A stretch of DNA of 22,918 nt, from contig DHWV01000111.1 of assembly GCA_002413355.1 (NCBI GenBank), positions 1 to 22,918 on the forward strand. Reading direction: 5' to 3'. Made by a program: the position numbers and the translations under genes. The first letter of the stretch is position 1, and every line of letters starts with the position of its first letter. The stretch comes from Desulfobulbaceae bacterium UBA5173. GTDB taxonomy: Bacteria; Desulfobacterota; Desulfobulbia; Desulfobulbales; Desulfobulbaceae. This document shows positions 1-8,015 of the stretch, piece after piece. Under the pieces are notes generated by a model. It was not told the DNA's origin, did no database searches, and saw only the letters and a program-made list of their open reading frames with translations.

Positions 1-189
1 GACAATGCCTCTTTTCATAAGCCTGAAAAAATTCAGCACCTCATCGAAGATGCCGGGTGCTTGCTTGAATATCTTCCTTCGTATTCGCCTGACCTCAATC
101 CGATTGAGCATAAATGGGCGCAGGCTAAAGCCCTCAGGAAAAAACTCGGCTGTTCCACCGATGAACTTTTTCAGCAGGCCGTTCTGTAG
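1..189 (+). CDS. IS630-family transposase, C-terminal fragment (cut by window edge)
   Basis: The frame is open from the first base and ends at TAG 187-189. The 62 visible residues match the end of a DDE-type IS630 transposase. They begin with DNASFHKPEKI, which holds the second catalytic Asp. They continue with YLPSYSPDLNPIEHKWAQAK, which holds the third catalytic residue (Glu of NPIEHKW), and finish with a short helical tail. The enzyme cuts and joins DNA at TA dinucleotides. The N-terminal helix-turn-helix and the first Asp lie left of the window, so intactness cannot be judged. The visible part has no stops or frameshifts. Confidence 0.9.
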   Translation, partial: DNASFHKPEKIQHLIEDAGCLLEYLPSYSPDLNPIEHKWAQAKALRKKLGCSTDELFQQAVL

Positions 190-213
190 TCATTTTATGT
201 TGCTATGGCTATA
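1..213 (+). mobile_element. Right end of an IS630-type insertion sequence
   Basis: The element is inferred from the transposase fragment that ends at 189. IS630 elements insert at TA, and a run of four TA dinucleotides lies at 210-217, exactly where the neighbouring minus-strand reading frame loses its family similarity. The right boundary is therefore placed within 210-217. The terminal inverted repeat cannot be confirmed because the left end is outside the window. Confidence 0.6.
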
Positions 214-720
214 TATATCCATGTTGACAATGGAAGGAAACACTTGTCTGCGATTTCTTACATCCTCTATCTCGTAATGCTCCATCGGTTCTGACACAAC
301 ATTACGTCTCTTGTAATATTTTTTATCAGGAGCTTGATGTGGGCCTCGAAAACTTTTTGGCACATGAATAACCATAACAGATCTGCTTTCTGCAATCTTA
401 ATCTCTGCGATTTCAACCCCTGATATTATTGGTCTTATATTTGAAGTTAATATTTGATCAGCCCATTCTTTGCTTATTTTGCTTGTATCTATCCCGTCAT
501 CTATTTTTTCCCGGTGAAAAATTTTATTTATCTTCTCCTCTGTGATTCCATAAATGAGCAATCCGCCATCTGAATTAGCAAACGCGGAAACATCTTTACA
601 TATTTCATCCTTCTTTTCATGACAAAAAGCTGGGCTTGCTTTTTAATCAAGATGCAATCTTTCTGAAATTTTTAACTCGATTAGCCTTTCGATATCTTGT
701 ATCGTTCTTGGAATATTCAT
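214..720 (-). pseudogene. Schlafen/AlbA_2-type putative DNA-binding protein, broken by a nonsense codon and IS insertion
   Basis: Reading from ATG 718-720, the protein starts MNIPRTIQDIERLIELKISE and reaches ERLHLD, followed by TAA at 643-645. The same frame then continues KASPAF...KKDEICKDVSAFANSDGGLLIYGITEEK and later VPKSFRGPHQAPDKKYYKRR and YEIEDVRNRR. These are the N-terminal hallmarks of AlbA_2/Schlafen AAA_4 proteins, which are putative nucleic-acid-binding regulators or nucleases, often of defence or mobile islands. The family normally has an aromatic residue at the stop position (E-x-K/Y-KxS context), so a Tyr-to-stop change is likely. The frame ends in unrelated residues at the IS630 junction, so the C-terminal part is missing. 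The stretch is visibly richer in A+T than the rest of the window, which suggests acquisition. Confidence 0.75.
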
Positions 721-799
721 TTTGATTGCTTCTTAAAAAGGAAATAGTAGCAAAGATACGTCGGATAACAACTGAACAACTCTCCAATGCGGATATCTG

Positions 800-1744
800 T
801 CAACAGGCGGTAACTTGTTCTGCCCTGTTCCTCCCAGTACAGGTGACAAAGACATCCTCCAAGCTGGGCCGCACGGTGCTCAAGCCGTCTTCTATCCCCA
901 CGCAGGGCTGTTTGGCAAGGAAAGACAAAGGGTCTGCCACTGCGTCCCGCACCAGCACGCGCAACCGTGCGCCAAGCTGGGCCGCAGCCAACACTTCCGG
1001 CAGCTTGAGCAGCTCCTGCTTGAGCTGGCGCAGGTTGCCAGAGGCAATCTCCACCACATGCGCCCCCATTTGCCGCATCAGTTCATCTGGCGGCCCCTCT
1101 GCCCGTTTCACCCCGTTCTCCAAAATAGCCAAACAGTGGCAGCGTTCTGCCTCGTCCATATAGTGGGTGGAAACAAGAATGCTGGTGCCTTGATGACTGA
1201 GATCAAAAAGCTGCTCCCAGAACTCGCGGCGGTTCTCCGGGTCAACAGCAGAGGTGGGTTCGTCAAGGAAGAGCAGATCAGGCTTGTGCAAGGTGGAGGC
1301 GGCGAGACTGAGCCGCTGCCGCTGGCCGCCGCTCATCTTGCCAGCGAGCTGCTTTCTGCGGTCTTCCAGTCCGTAAATGCCGAGCAGCTCGGTGATGCGC
1401 TGCTTCTGCGCCCGGCCTGACAAGCCGTAGATGCGGGCGATGAATTGGAGATTCTCCTGCACGGTCAAGTCGTCGTACAGAGAGAACTTTTGGGTCATGT
1501 AACCGATGCGCAGGCGCAATGCATCCGCCTGCTCAGGCAGATTCAAATCCAGCACCCGCACGGTGCCGGAGCTGGGCGCAAGCAGGCCGGTCAACATGCG
1601 GATGGCGGTAGTTTTGCCGCTGCCGTTCGGGCCAAGGAAGCCATATATCTGGCCTTTCTCAATCTCCAGATCAAGTTCGTCCACTGCCTTCAACGAGCCG
1701 AAATGACGGCTCAAGCGTACTGCCTTGATGACTGGCTCGCTCAT
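800..1744 (-). CDS. ABC transporter ATP-binding protein (ABC-2 type export)
   Basis: This 314-residue protein has one nucleotide-binding domain: Walker A GPNGSGKTT (about 38-46), Q-loop near YMTQKFSLYDDLTV (83-96), signature MSGGQRQR (137-144), Walker B LLFLDEP (157-163) and the switch His in STHYMDEAE (194). The C-terminal extension ending SLEDVFV is typical of DrrA/CcmA/YbhF-like ATPases that power ABC-2 membrane subunits exporting drugs or lipids. The start overlaps the HlyD-like gene by four bases (ATGA), so the two are translationally coupled. The usual next genes, one or two ABC-2 permeases, are absent: after the stop there are only about 80 bases before the broken AlbA_2 gene. All catalytic motifs are intact, but the exporter is incomplete here. 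Confidence 0.9.
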   Translation of the reverse strand: MSEPVIKAVRLSRHFGSLKAVDELDLEIEKGQIYGFLGPNGSGKTTAIRMLTGLLAPSSGTVRVLDLNLPEQADALRLRIGYMTQKFSLYDDLTVQENLQFIARIYGLSGRAQKQRITELLGIYGLEDRRKQLAGKMSGGQRQRLSLAASTLHKPDLLFLDEPTSAVDPENRREFWEQLFDLSHQGTSILVSTHYMDEAERCHCLAILENGVKRAEGPPDELMRQMGAHVVEIASGNLRQLKQELLKLPEVLAAAQLGARLRVLVRDAVADPLSFLAKQPCVGIEDGLSTVRPSLEDVFVTCTGRNRAEQVTAC

Positions 1745-2685
1745 GGCAGATCAACCTGAGCAGGCACGCCGTCAGGCAAGTGCGCTTGATTGTCCGGCAG
1801 CTGCACTTCGGCAAGGAACATCAGCCGAGCACGCTCCGCCTGATTCAGGGCATAGTAGGGGGTAAAGGCCGGTTCAGCAGATATCCAGCGCACTTGGCCG
1901 GTGATCGGTACATCCAAGCCATCCACATGCACGGTCAGCGTACTGCCGGTTTTGATCTTCACCCGGTACGGCTCTGGCACATAAACACGGGCAAACGGCG
2001 CGTTTCCGGCCAGCACCACAGCCAGCGGTGTCCCGGCAGGAGGACGCTCGCCCACCTTCCACGGCAGATCATCCAAGATACCGTCAGCAGCAGCGACAAC
2101 GCTCAGATCAGCAAGCCGTTTCTTCTCACCTGCTAAAGCAGCAGCAGCGGCATCGACCTTGCCCTTGGCTGCCCGCAAGTCTTCAGCACGGGTGCCGTTA
2201 ATCAGGGTGCGCAGTTCCTCCTGCGCCGCATTCAGATTTGCCTTGGCCACATCCCGCGCTGACAATGCCTTGTCTAACTCACCCTTGCTGGTGATGTTCT
2301 GGCGCACTAAACTGCTCAAGCGTGCATACTGGGCCTCGCTTTCCGCCAGCACTGCTCTGGCTCCAGTCACTTTGGCGGTGGCAGCGGCAAGCTCCTCTGC
2401 TCTGGCTCCATTGCGCAGCTTGTCCAAATTGGCGGCGGCTTGGGCAAGTTCGGCTTCTGCTTTGCTGATCTGGACTTTCTGCAACGTATCATCCAACCGC
2501 ACCAGCACTGCGCCTTTTTTTACCGTGCTGCCTTGAGGAAAGGGCTGCGCTATAATCACTTCGCTGGCGGCGGTGGCATGAGCGATGCGGTCGCGCTCCA
2601 GTGTGCCGAGAGCAACCTTATGCTGACGGGCAGTGTCACAGGATGTGAGGAAAAGAACGGGGATGACGAGAACAAGAAGACGCAT
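1741..2685 (-). CDS. HlyD/YhiI-type periplasmic adaptor, probable lipoprotein
   Basis: This 314-residue membrane fusion protein would link an inner-membrane exporter to the outer envelope. The N-terminus is a lipoprotein signal with lipobox LTSC (Cys16). A split biotinyl-lipoyl domain follows (about 35-65, AQPFPQGSTVKKGAVLVRLDD), then a long alpha-helical hairpin (66-195) built from two related halves (NGARAEEL... and NGTRAEDL...). The second lipoyl half and beta-barrel follow (197-314). It sits directly upstream of the ATPase with a 4-bp overlap, the order of YhiI-YhiH/YbhG-YbhF style operons. The ribosome-binding site at the chosen ATG is weak. The start is supported by the signal sequence. 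Family assignment is firm; the substrate is unknown. Confidence 0.88.
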   Translation of the reverse strand: MRLLVLVIPVLFLTSCDTARQHKVALGTLERDRIAHATAASEVIIAQPFPQGSTVKKGAVLVRLDDTLQKVQISKAEAELAQAAANLDKLRNGARAEELAAATAKVTGARAVLAESEAQYARLSSLVRQNITSKGELDKALSARDVAKANLNAAQEELRTLINGTRAEDLRAAKGKVDAAAAALAGEKKRLADLSVVAAADGILDDLPWKVGERPPAGTPLAVVLAGNAPFARVYVPEPYRVKIKTGSTLTVHVDGLDVPITGQVRWISAEPAFTPYYALNQAERARLMFLAEVQLPDNQAHLPDGVPAQVDLP

Positions 2686-2849
2686 GGCGCAGTTGCGGGT
2701 TGAGTCAAAAGAACGCGGCAGTTATGCTGTTCAATTAAACATAGTACCGTTCTCTTTTCCACCTGTTTCTCGCATATCGAACCTTCTCTTCCCGATGGCC
2801 TCGGCAACGCAGGAGTGCTGGAGTGCGGATTAACCACCTTCCCTTTTTC

Positions 2850-2876
2850 TTGACTTGCTTCTCGCTGCCCTATGGT
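2850..2876 (+). promoter_or_regulatory. Possible promoter for the SH3-protein gene
   Basis: TTGACT at 2850-2855 and TATGGT at 2871-2876 resemble -35 and -10 boxes, but the spacer is only 15 nt. They lie in the 273-bp gap between the divergent HlyD-like and SH3 genes, about 80 bp before the latter. This is a weak prediction. Confidence 0.3.
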
Positions 2877-2958
2877 GTAGCCTGATGCGTTCAGCAAAAA
2901 TGCCGAAGGGCGGCATAAGAGGATACAATCAGCCATCGTCAGGGAGGGTGAGATCGCC

Positions 2959-3570
2959 ATGAGCAGGGACAACTGCGCATCAGAGAGGCAGGGTATTTCT
3001 TTTACAGCGCGTTCGCTGGGCATGAGCCTTCTTCTGGTACCTCTCGTTGCGGCGGCCGTCCTCCTCCCGCCTGCTTCAGCCAGAACAGAATCCCTGTTTG
3101 TCTCGTCCGACATAGATATCCCGGTTAGAAGAGGAGCAGGAGAGCAGTATAAAATCGTCAAGATGGTCAAGGTTCATGACAAGGCCGAGCTGATGGAGGA
3201 GAGAAACGGCTGGTTGAAGGTGCGCTTTCAGGACGGTGATGACGGCTGGCTGCCCAAGTCACTGCTGACGGCAGCTGTGCCGGTGGTTGAAGATGTGAAA
3301 AAGCTGCGTACTGAGAACGAGCAGCTCCAACGGAAAAACGCCGAGCAGGGAATGGAGCTGAGTGCACTGAAGGAACATCAGGACGGCGAAGGCGACAAAC
3401 TGGCCGCCTGCATTGCCGAGCAGAACAAAATCAAGGCTGAACGCAGAGCTTCTGAAGACACGGGCAAAGCACTTTGGTTTCTTGCCGGCGGCGGTGTGCT
3501 GCTGGCCGGTTGGCTGCTGGGCCGTCTTTCCACTGGCTCAGGCGGCAGAAAGCGCAGTTCCCTCCGTTGA
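2959..3570 (+). CDS. YgiM-like SH3-domain membrane protein
   Basis: This 203-residue protein begins after a strong ribosome-binding site (AGGGAGGGTGAG at about 2940-2951). It has a signal sequence (about 22-41, ending PPASA), a bacterial SH3 domain (44-103, FVSSDIDIPVRRGAGEQYKIVKMV... WLKVRFQDGDDGWLPKSLL) and a coiled coil (110-168). One C-terminal transmembrane helix (171-190) is followed by a basic tail. This is the layout of the TIGR04211/YgiM family: a periplasmic SH3 and coiled coil anchored in the inner membrane by the C-terminus. Its exact role is unknown, and the SH3 fold suggests peptidoglycan or peptide binding. hslV follows after 20 bp in the same direction, so co-transcription is likely. 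Confidence 0.85.
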   Translation: MSRDNCASERQGISFTARSLGMSLLLVPLVAAAVLLPPASARTESLFVSSDIDIPVRRGAGEQYKIVKMVKVHDKAELMEERNGWLKVRFQDGDDGWLPKSLLTAAVPVVEDVKKLRTENEQLQRKNAEQGMELSALKEHQDGEGDKLAACIAEQNKIKAERRASEDTGKALWFLAGGGVLLAGWLLGRLSTGSGGRKRSSLR

Positions 3571-3590
3571 TATTTCCCCCAAAAGAAACC

Positions 3591-4148
3591 ATGCAGCAGA
3601 TACGCTCAACAACTATCTTGGCGATTCGGCACAAGGGAGAGGTGGTTATGGCTGGAGACGGCCAAGTCTCGCTCGGCCAGACTGTGATCAAGCATCATGC
3701 CCGCAAAGTGCGCAGGCTGCATCATGACCGAGTGATCACCGGCTTTGCCGGCTCAACTGCCGATGCCTTCACCCTGTATGACCGCTTGGAGCAAAAGCTG
3801 GAGCAGTTCAACGGCAATCTGATGCGCGCTGCTGTGGAGCTGGCCAAGGACTGGCGCACGGACAAGATGCTCCGCCGCTTGGAGGCGATGATGATTGCGG
3901 TGGACAGCACGTATTCCCTGCTGCTTTCCGGTAGCGGCGACGTGATTGAGTCGGATGACGGCATTCTTGCCATCGGATCGGGCGGAGCCTTTGCCCAAGC
4001 TGCTGCTGCCGCTTTAGTGGCGCATTCGAATCTGGATGCGGAAAGCATCGCCCGCGAGGCGATGAAAATCGCCGCCTCCATCTGCGTTTACACCAATCCT
4101 AATCTGATCGTGGAAAAGGTGCTGGAGCAGCCGGTATCGCAGGGCTGA
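3591..4148 (+). CDS. hslV: ATP-dependent protease peptidase subunit HslV (ClpQ)
   Basis: HslV is the proteasome-like threonine peptidase that stacks with the HslU unfoldase to degrade cytoplasmic proteins. The chosen ATG gives 185 residues with a short propeptide MQQIRS before TTIL, as in many HslV proteins, making Thr7 the likely nucleophile after processing. Family blocks are MAGDGQVSLGQTV, KVRRL, ITGFAGSTADAF, ELAKDWRTDKMLRRLEA, LAIGSGGAFAQAAA and AASICVYTNPN. The frame is open 39 codons further upstream, but that extension overlaps the SH3 gene and does not resemble the family. The Shine-Dalgarno sequence is poor (AAAAGAAACC), so coupling to the upstream gene is possible. hslU is not next to it: the next gene is convergent, 9 bp away. 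Confidence 0.95.
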   Translation: MQQIRSTTILAIRHKGEVVMAGDGQVSLGQTVIKHHARKVRRLHHDRVITGFAGSTADAFTLYDRLEQKLEQFNGNLMRAAVELAKDWRTDKMLRRLEAMMIAVDSTYSLLLSGSGDVIESDDGILAIGSGGAFAQAAAAALVAHSNLDAESIAREAMKIAASICVYTNPNLIVEKVLEQPVSQG

Positions 4149-4157
4149 ATCAGCCGT

Positions 4158-7100
4158 TTAAGGAGTGCCTTGAGCGGCAGGATGCTGCGGGGCGGCCTGT
4201 CTGCGCAGCAGCCAAAACGGCATGAAACGGCGTTCCGGCTCAAAGCCGCCGTACTGGCCGGGCACACCGTGACTGAGCACCGTCGGCTCGTCCGGGGAGA
4301 GATCGGTTTTGATGCCGTCCTTGCCCCGGCGCATCAGTCCTCCGTCTTTCTCATCAACCGGCATGAAAAGCTGCCCCGTCTCTGGGTAGCGCAGACTGAT
4401 GCTTGGAGCGGCCAGTGTTTCCGGGGTCAGCCGGTCGGCTGAACCTTCCTGCCGGTACAATGCTTCAGCGATTCTGCTCCAGACCGGCAGCGCGCCCAAT
4501 GCGCCGCTGATCCGAAATGAGCCGTTCTGCATCGGCTCGTTGGTGTCAAAGCCGACATAGGCCCCGACCGTGCAGCCGACCGAAGAGAGGAGGGCCGCGC
4601 CGTCCATGTCCGCACTGGTCGGGACAAAACCGATGAAGGCGACATTGCGGAAGTCGTTGGCTGTGCCTGTCTTGCCCATCAGTGGCAGAGCCGGGCCTTG
4701 TCGCGGCGTGCTGTCATCCTGCTGTTGTGCGCCGATAGGCAGCCGCACTTTTTCCCACGCGGAATGACCGGTGCCGTAACGCACCACATTATGCAGAATG
4801 CTGCCGATCTCGCTGCTGCTTTTCGCATCCAGCACCGGGGTGACCGCCGCCTTGCGCGCATAGATCACCTTGCCGTCCGAGGTCTCAATCCGTTCAATCA
4901 AGGCCAGTCCGTCCTCACCAGCCCGATCGTCCTCTGTGCCGGTACTTTTCTCGGTGGAACGATCCGGTAGTTGGGCTTCATGGCGGTTTCCGGTCACCAA
5001 GGTCTCATACATCCGCACGCTGTCCAGCAGGGAGATGACATTGGAGCCGAGCGGGAACGACAGCACCGGCTCCATGTTGCTTTTGATGCCGGTTTCACGG
5101 GCCAGCCGGATCAGATACTGGAGACCGAGCATGATCCGGTAGTCGCGGGACTTGACCAGCGTTTCCACCGCATAAGGCGGCGATTGAGCTAAAGCTGTCC
5201 GTTCAGCAGCTGTCAGCCGCTCAATAATATCAGCCGCTCCTGCGCTGAATGAGCCTTCCAGCAGCACATTGCTCCATAATGTATTCCGCTCCTCCGGGTG
5301 CATGGAGGCCAGACGGCGGCGTAGCTCCTGTCCGTCAACTGGCCGCCACGTTTCTGGCAGATCGCTGCGCAGGGTGAAAACCAGCCGCCCCTGTTCGTTC
5401 TCAGCTAATCTGCCGTAAGGACGCGGCACTGCGTCCTCCTCGGACAGCAGCGGCACAGCCGGAGCATTTGGAAAAAAGCTCGGCACCTGCACCGCAGGCA
5501 CGGGGAGCTGGTCAAGGCTGTCTCGGTATTTGTCCAGCATCTGCCGCCGTCGGAGCAAATCAGACCAGCGCAGGCCGCCGCCGCCCAGCAAACTAAGCTG
5601 GATGCTGTACTCCTTCTGCTGTTCAGGTTTAAGGCCCGGCTTGCTCATGCTGGCCCGCACCTGTGCCCTGAATCGTTCCATATTCTGGCCGCAGCCGACT
5701 TCCCGCCAGCGACGGTGCTCCTCCAAGCGGCCCTCAAACTGAAAATCCGCCTCCGCCCTCCGAACCGCCTGCTGAAAGGCAGCACAGTCAAGATCAGCAG
5801 TAGAAACGCGCAGTCCGTAATCGCGCTGCATCCGGGTGGCAAACTCCTGCTGATTTTCTTCAGGCCGAGGGGTCATGCCGACTGATGCGGCCGTTTCCAG
5901 CAATCCGGCTGGGGTCAGTTTGTCTGTCAGATGATAAAGTAGCCAAACTGAAGCCACATTCTCAGACTTGACTCCGGCCCAGCTCATCGACACTTGAGCG
6001 AAAGGGCTTTTGTGATCAGGCCTGGGAAAATAGGCTTGATCACGGAAGATGAACGCCTGCCGCCGGTTGTCAAGCCGGTCAAGCGGACTCCAACCGAGCT
6101 GTAGAGCGGCGGCATACAGAAAAGGCTTCATGGTGGAGCCGAGCAGTCGCTTCGCGTCCGCCGCCCGGTTAAAGAAGCGGTTCTCCACTCCGCCTGCAAG
6201 GGCGCGGATGGCACCCTGCTGCAGGATCAGGGCCGCGCCTTGGAGCTTAGGATACCGCTCCAGTTCAAGCTGCACTGTGCCGTCAAACAAATCTTTTTCT
6301 TTGATACTGACATACACTTTGTCGCCGACTTGAAGCCGGGCGAGCAGGTCGGCAAGATCTTTCGCGCTGGGCTTGCCCTGCTGCCGCCGGTGCTTGACCA
6401 AAGCGGTCAGTAGCTGGTCAAGACCTTGACGGTCAATGCTGCCTTCCGGCTGTTTGGGGCCGAAGCTGACCGTGATCACCGGCTGTGCAGCATCAGCGAG
6501 ATTGATTTCCTTGACCGTGCCAAGGGCAAAAGCTTTCTCCTTGATTTCAAGGTCTTCTTCGCTGCCGATGTTTTCGGCCTCCCGGCATTCCTGCTGCACT
6601 TCGTCTCGGTCATAACCGCGCAGCTGGACATCAAGGCGCGATAACTCCCGCCGCAGACTGTAGAGGGTCTCGTCTTGCAACTGCCGGTCGATGGTGGTGA
6701 TAATCTTCACGCCATACGTGGCGATGTTGTCGATCCCGTGCTCGGACATCATCTCGCTCATCGCCTTGGAGGCCAGCCCCTGCCTAACCATGTCCATAAC
6801 CGTAGTCAGATCGTAGCTGGTCCGGCCCCGTTTGAAAACCAGCCCCTCCTTTTTTGCCGCCTCATGCTCGGCAGGGCTGATCATGCTGAGTTTAAGCATT
6901 CTGTCAAGCACATAGCCGGTCCGAATTGCCCCACGATTACGGGATTCAGCGGCAGCAGCTTTGTCTTTCTTGATAAAAGGATTGAACAGCTCCGGCCCTT
7001 TCACCGACCCGGCGATGAAAGCGGCCTCATGCAAGGCCAGCTCCTGCGGTTCTTTGTCAAAATAATAACGGGCAGCCACGCCGAGGCCATGACCATTACC

Positions 7101-7643
7101 GCTGACATAGAACTGGTTGCTGTAGAATTCGAGAATTTTTTCTTTAGAATAACGATGCTCCAAACGCAAGGCATAGAGCATCTCCTTCAGCTTGGCCTGA
7201 TAGTCCCGCTTCTCGCGCTTGAACAAATTTTTGGCGGTCTGCTGCGTGAGCGTGCTGCCGCCCCGGACAATTTTACCCGCCTTGTAGTTGAGCAAAAGAG
7301 CTTTAGCGATGCCGGGCGGGTCAATGCCGTAATGATGAAAGAACTGATCGTCCTCAGCCGCCACCAACGCATTGACAAAGGCTTTCGGTAGCTGTTCGTA
7401 GGTCAGGTACTGACGGTGAATGTCCTCGAAAAGCACGCCGATTTTTTCTTGGCCGTCGCGGTAATACACAGGACTTTCTTTGCCAAGAATTGAAGCGATG
7501 CGCTCCGGCTCAATTTCCGGGCAGGGCACCTTGACCACCTGCCACCAGACCCAGCCTATGCCTGCGGCGGCGGTAAGCAGACAAAGTACCGTGCAGAAAA
7601 AAATGAACCTGATACAACAGGAGCAAACACCGCGCGCACACAT
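4158..7643 (-). CDS. Class A penicillin-binding protein (PBP1A-like) with long insertion
   Basis: This bifunctional inner-membrane enzyme polymerises glycan strands and cross-links peptides. After a transmembrane helix (about 11-35), the GT51 glycosyltransferase shows its motifs: EDDQFFHHYGID (catalytic Glu97), GGSTLTQQTAKNLF (128-141), KILEFYSNQFY (169-179) and HEAAFIAGSVKGPELFNP (205-222). The transpeptidase has STMK (nucleophile Ser503), SEN (560-562) and KTGT (991-994). At 1161 residues it is far longer than the usual 650-850. The extra length lies mainly between SEN and KTG (about 430 residues against roughly 190 in E. coli PBP1A). The first ten residues carry four Cys, and no clear ribosome-binding site precedes the ATG. 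It is convergent with hslV and divergent from the lytic transglycosylase gene. Confidence 0.92.
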   Translation of the reverse strand: MCARGVCSCCIRFIFFCTVLCLLTAAAGIGWVWWQVVKVPCPEIEPERIASILGKESPVYYRDGQEKIGVLFEDIHRQYLTYEQLPKAFVNALVAAEDDQFFHHYGIDPPGIAKALLLNYKAGKIVRGGSTLTQQTAKNLFKREKRDYQAKLKEMLYALRLEHRYSKEKILEFYSNQFYVSGNGHGLGVAARYYFDKEPQELALHEAAFIAGSVKGPELFNPFIKKDKAAAAESRNRGAIRTGYVLDRMLKLSMISPAEHEAAKKEGLVFKRGRTSYDLTTVMDMVRQGLASKAMSEMMSEHGIDNIATYGVKIITTIDRQLQDETLYSLRRELSRLDVQLRGYDRDEVQQECREAENIGSEEDLEIKEKAFALGTVKEINLADAAQPVITVSFGPKQPEGSIDRQGLDQLLTALVKHRRQQGKPSAKDLADLLARLQVGDKVYVSIKEKDLFDGTVQLELERYPKLQGAALILQQGAIRALAGGVENRFFNRAADAKRLLGSTMKPFLYAAALQLGWSPLDRLDNRRQAFIFRDQAYFPRPDHKSPFAQVSMSWAGVKSENVASVWLLYHLTDKLTPAGLLETAASVGMTPRPEENQQEFATRMQRDYGLRVSTADLDCAAFQQAVRRAEADFQFEGRLEEHRRWREVGCGQNMERFRAQVRASMSKPGLKPEQQKEYSIQLSLLGGGGLRWSDLLRRRQMLDKYRDSLDQLPVPAVQVPSFFPNAPAVPLLSEEDAVPRPYGRLAENEQGRLVFTLRSDLPETWRPVDGQELRRRLASMHPEERNTLWSNVLLEGSFSAGAADIIERLTAAERTALAQSPPYAVETLVKSRDYRIMLGLQYLIRLARETGIKSNMEPVLSFPLGSNVISLLDSVRMYETLVTGNRHEAQLPDRSTEKSTGTEDDRAGEDGLALIERIETSDGKVIYARKAAVTPVLDAKSSSEIGSILHNVVRYGTGHSAWEKVRLPIGAQQQDDSTPRQGPALPLMGKTGTANDFRNVAFIGFVPTSADMDGAALLSSVGCTVGAYVGFDTNEPMQNGSFRISGALGALPVWSRIAEALYRQEGSADRLTPETLAAPSISLRYPETGQLFMPVDEKDGGLMRRGKDGIKTDLSPDEPTVLSHGVPGQYGGFEPERRFMPFWLLRRQAAPQHPAAQGTP

Positions 7644-8015
7644 TTTGCTGTGGAAGCAGAAACTGAATTGAGGGAAGAGCTATAGCCGCAAAAAAAGGCC
7701 GCTGTCATGCCGACATAATATTCTCTGCCGCCTTGGCTGTCCAGCAGAATCGACAGCTTGCTGTGGGCTGGAAAGGGGCCGCTAAGGCAGACAGAACATG
7801 TTGAAATGCGGACACAAAATCTACAGCACTGTCATTTTGTCGATCAACGACATGTTTTTCCTTGTAAAAAGACTTCTTTCTATGGTAGAAGAAAAGGATG
7901 GTTAGCAGCATGCTGGCCGCGCCGAAGAGTTTTTTTGCAGAAAAGTCGTTTAATCAACAGGATATCCTTCGGCACACACAGGCATCCTCAAGCCGCCACT
8001 GGAGCGTTTTGTTCT
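7644..8015. other. Divergent intergenic region between the PBP and lytic transglycosylase genes
   Basis: This 372-bp stretch separates two oppositely oriented cell-wall genes. It holds the candidate PBP promoter, a small inverted repeat TGTCG-ATCAA-CGACA near 7838-7852 and an imperfect hairpin of the form TTCTTTCTA...TAGAAGAA near 7874-7893. The reading frame of the downstream gene is open through part of it (from 7758), but the translation there resembles nothing and lacks a ribosome-binding site. No RNA gene was recognised. Confidence 0.5.
7679..7708 (-). promoter_or_regulatory. Candidate promoter for the penicillin-binding protein gene
   Basis: On the minus strand, ATGACA (7708-7703) and TATAGC (7684-7679) are separated by 18 nt. 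Transcription would start about 30 bases before the ATG at 7643. The -35 box differs from consensus at one position; the -10 box is weaker. Confidence 0.4.

Noticed and set aside
740..772. Remnant of an ABC-2 permease gene
   Set aside because: The resemblance is about ten residues only, with no good start codon or ribosome-binding site. It is kept as speculation, not as a feature.
2556..3170. A 204-codon minus-strand open frame spanning the HlyD/SH3 gap
   Set aside because: It overlaps both flanking genes, which have signal peptides and domains. Its translation is low-complexity without any motif.
6675..7391. A 238-codon plus-strand open frame opposite the PBP gene
   Set aside because: It is antisense to the GT51 domain, has no recognisable domain and is explained as a shadow frame.
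7758..8015. An 86-codon N-terminal extension of the lytic transglycosylase
   Set aside because: The extension resembles nothing, while the ATG at 8016 has a GGAG site and gives a lipoprotein-type signal sequence.
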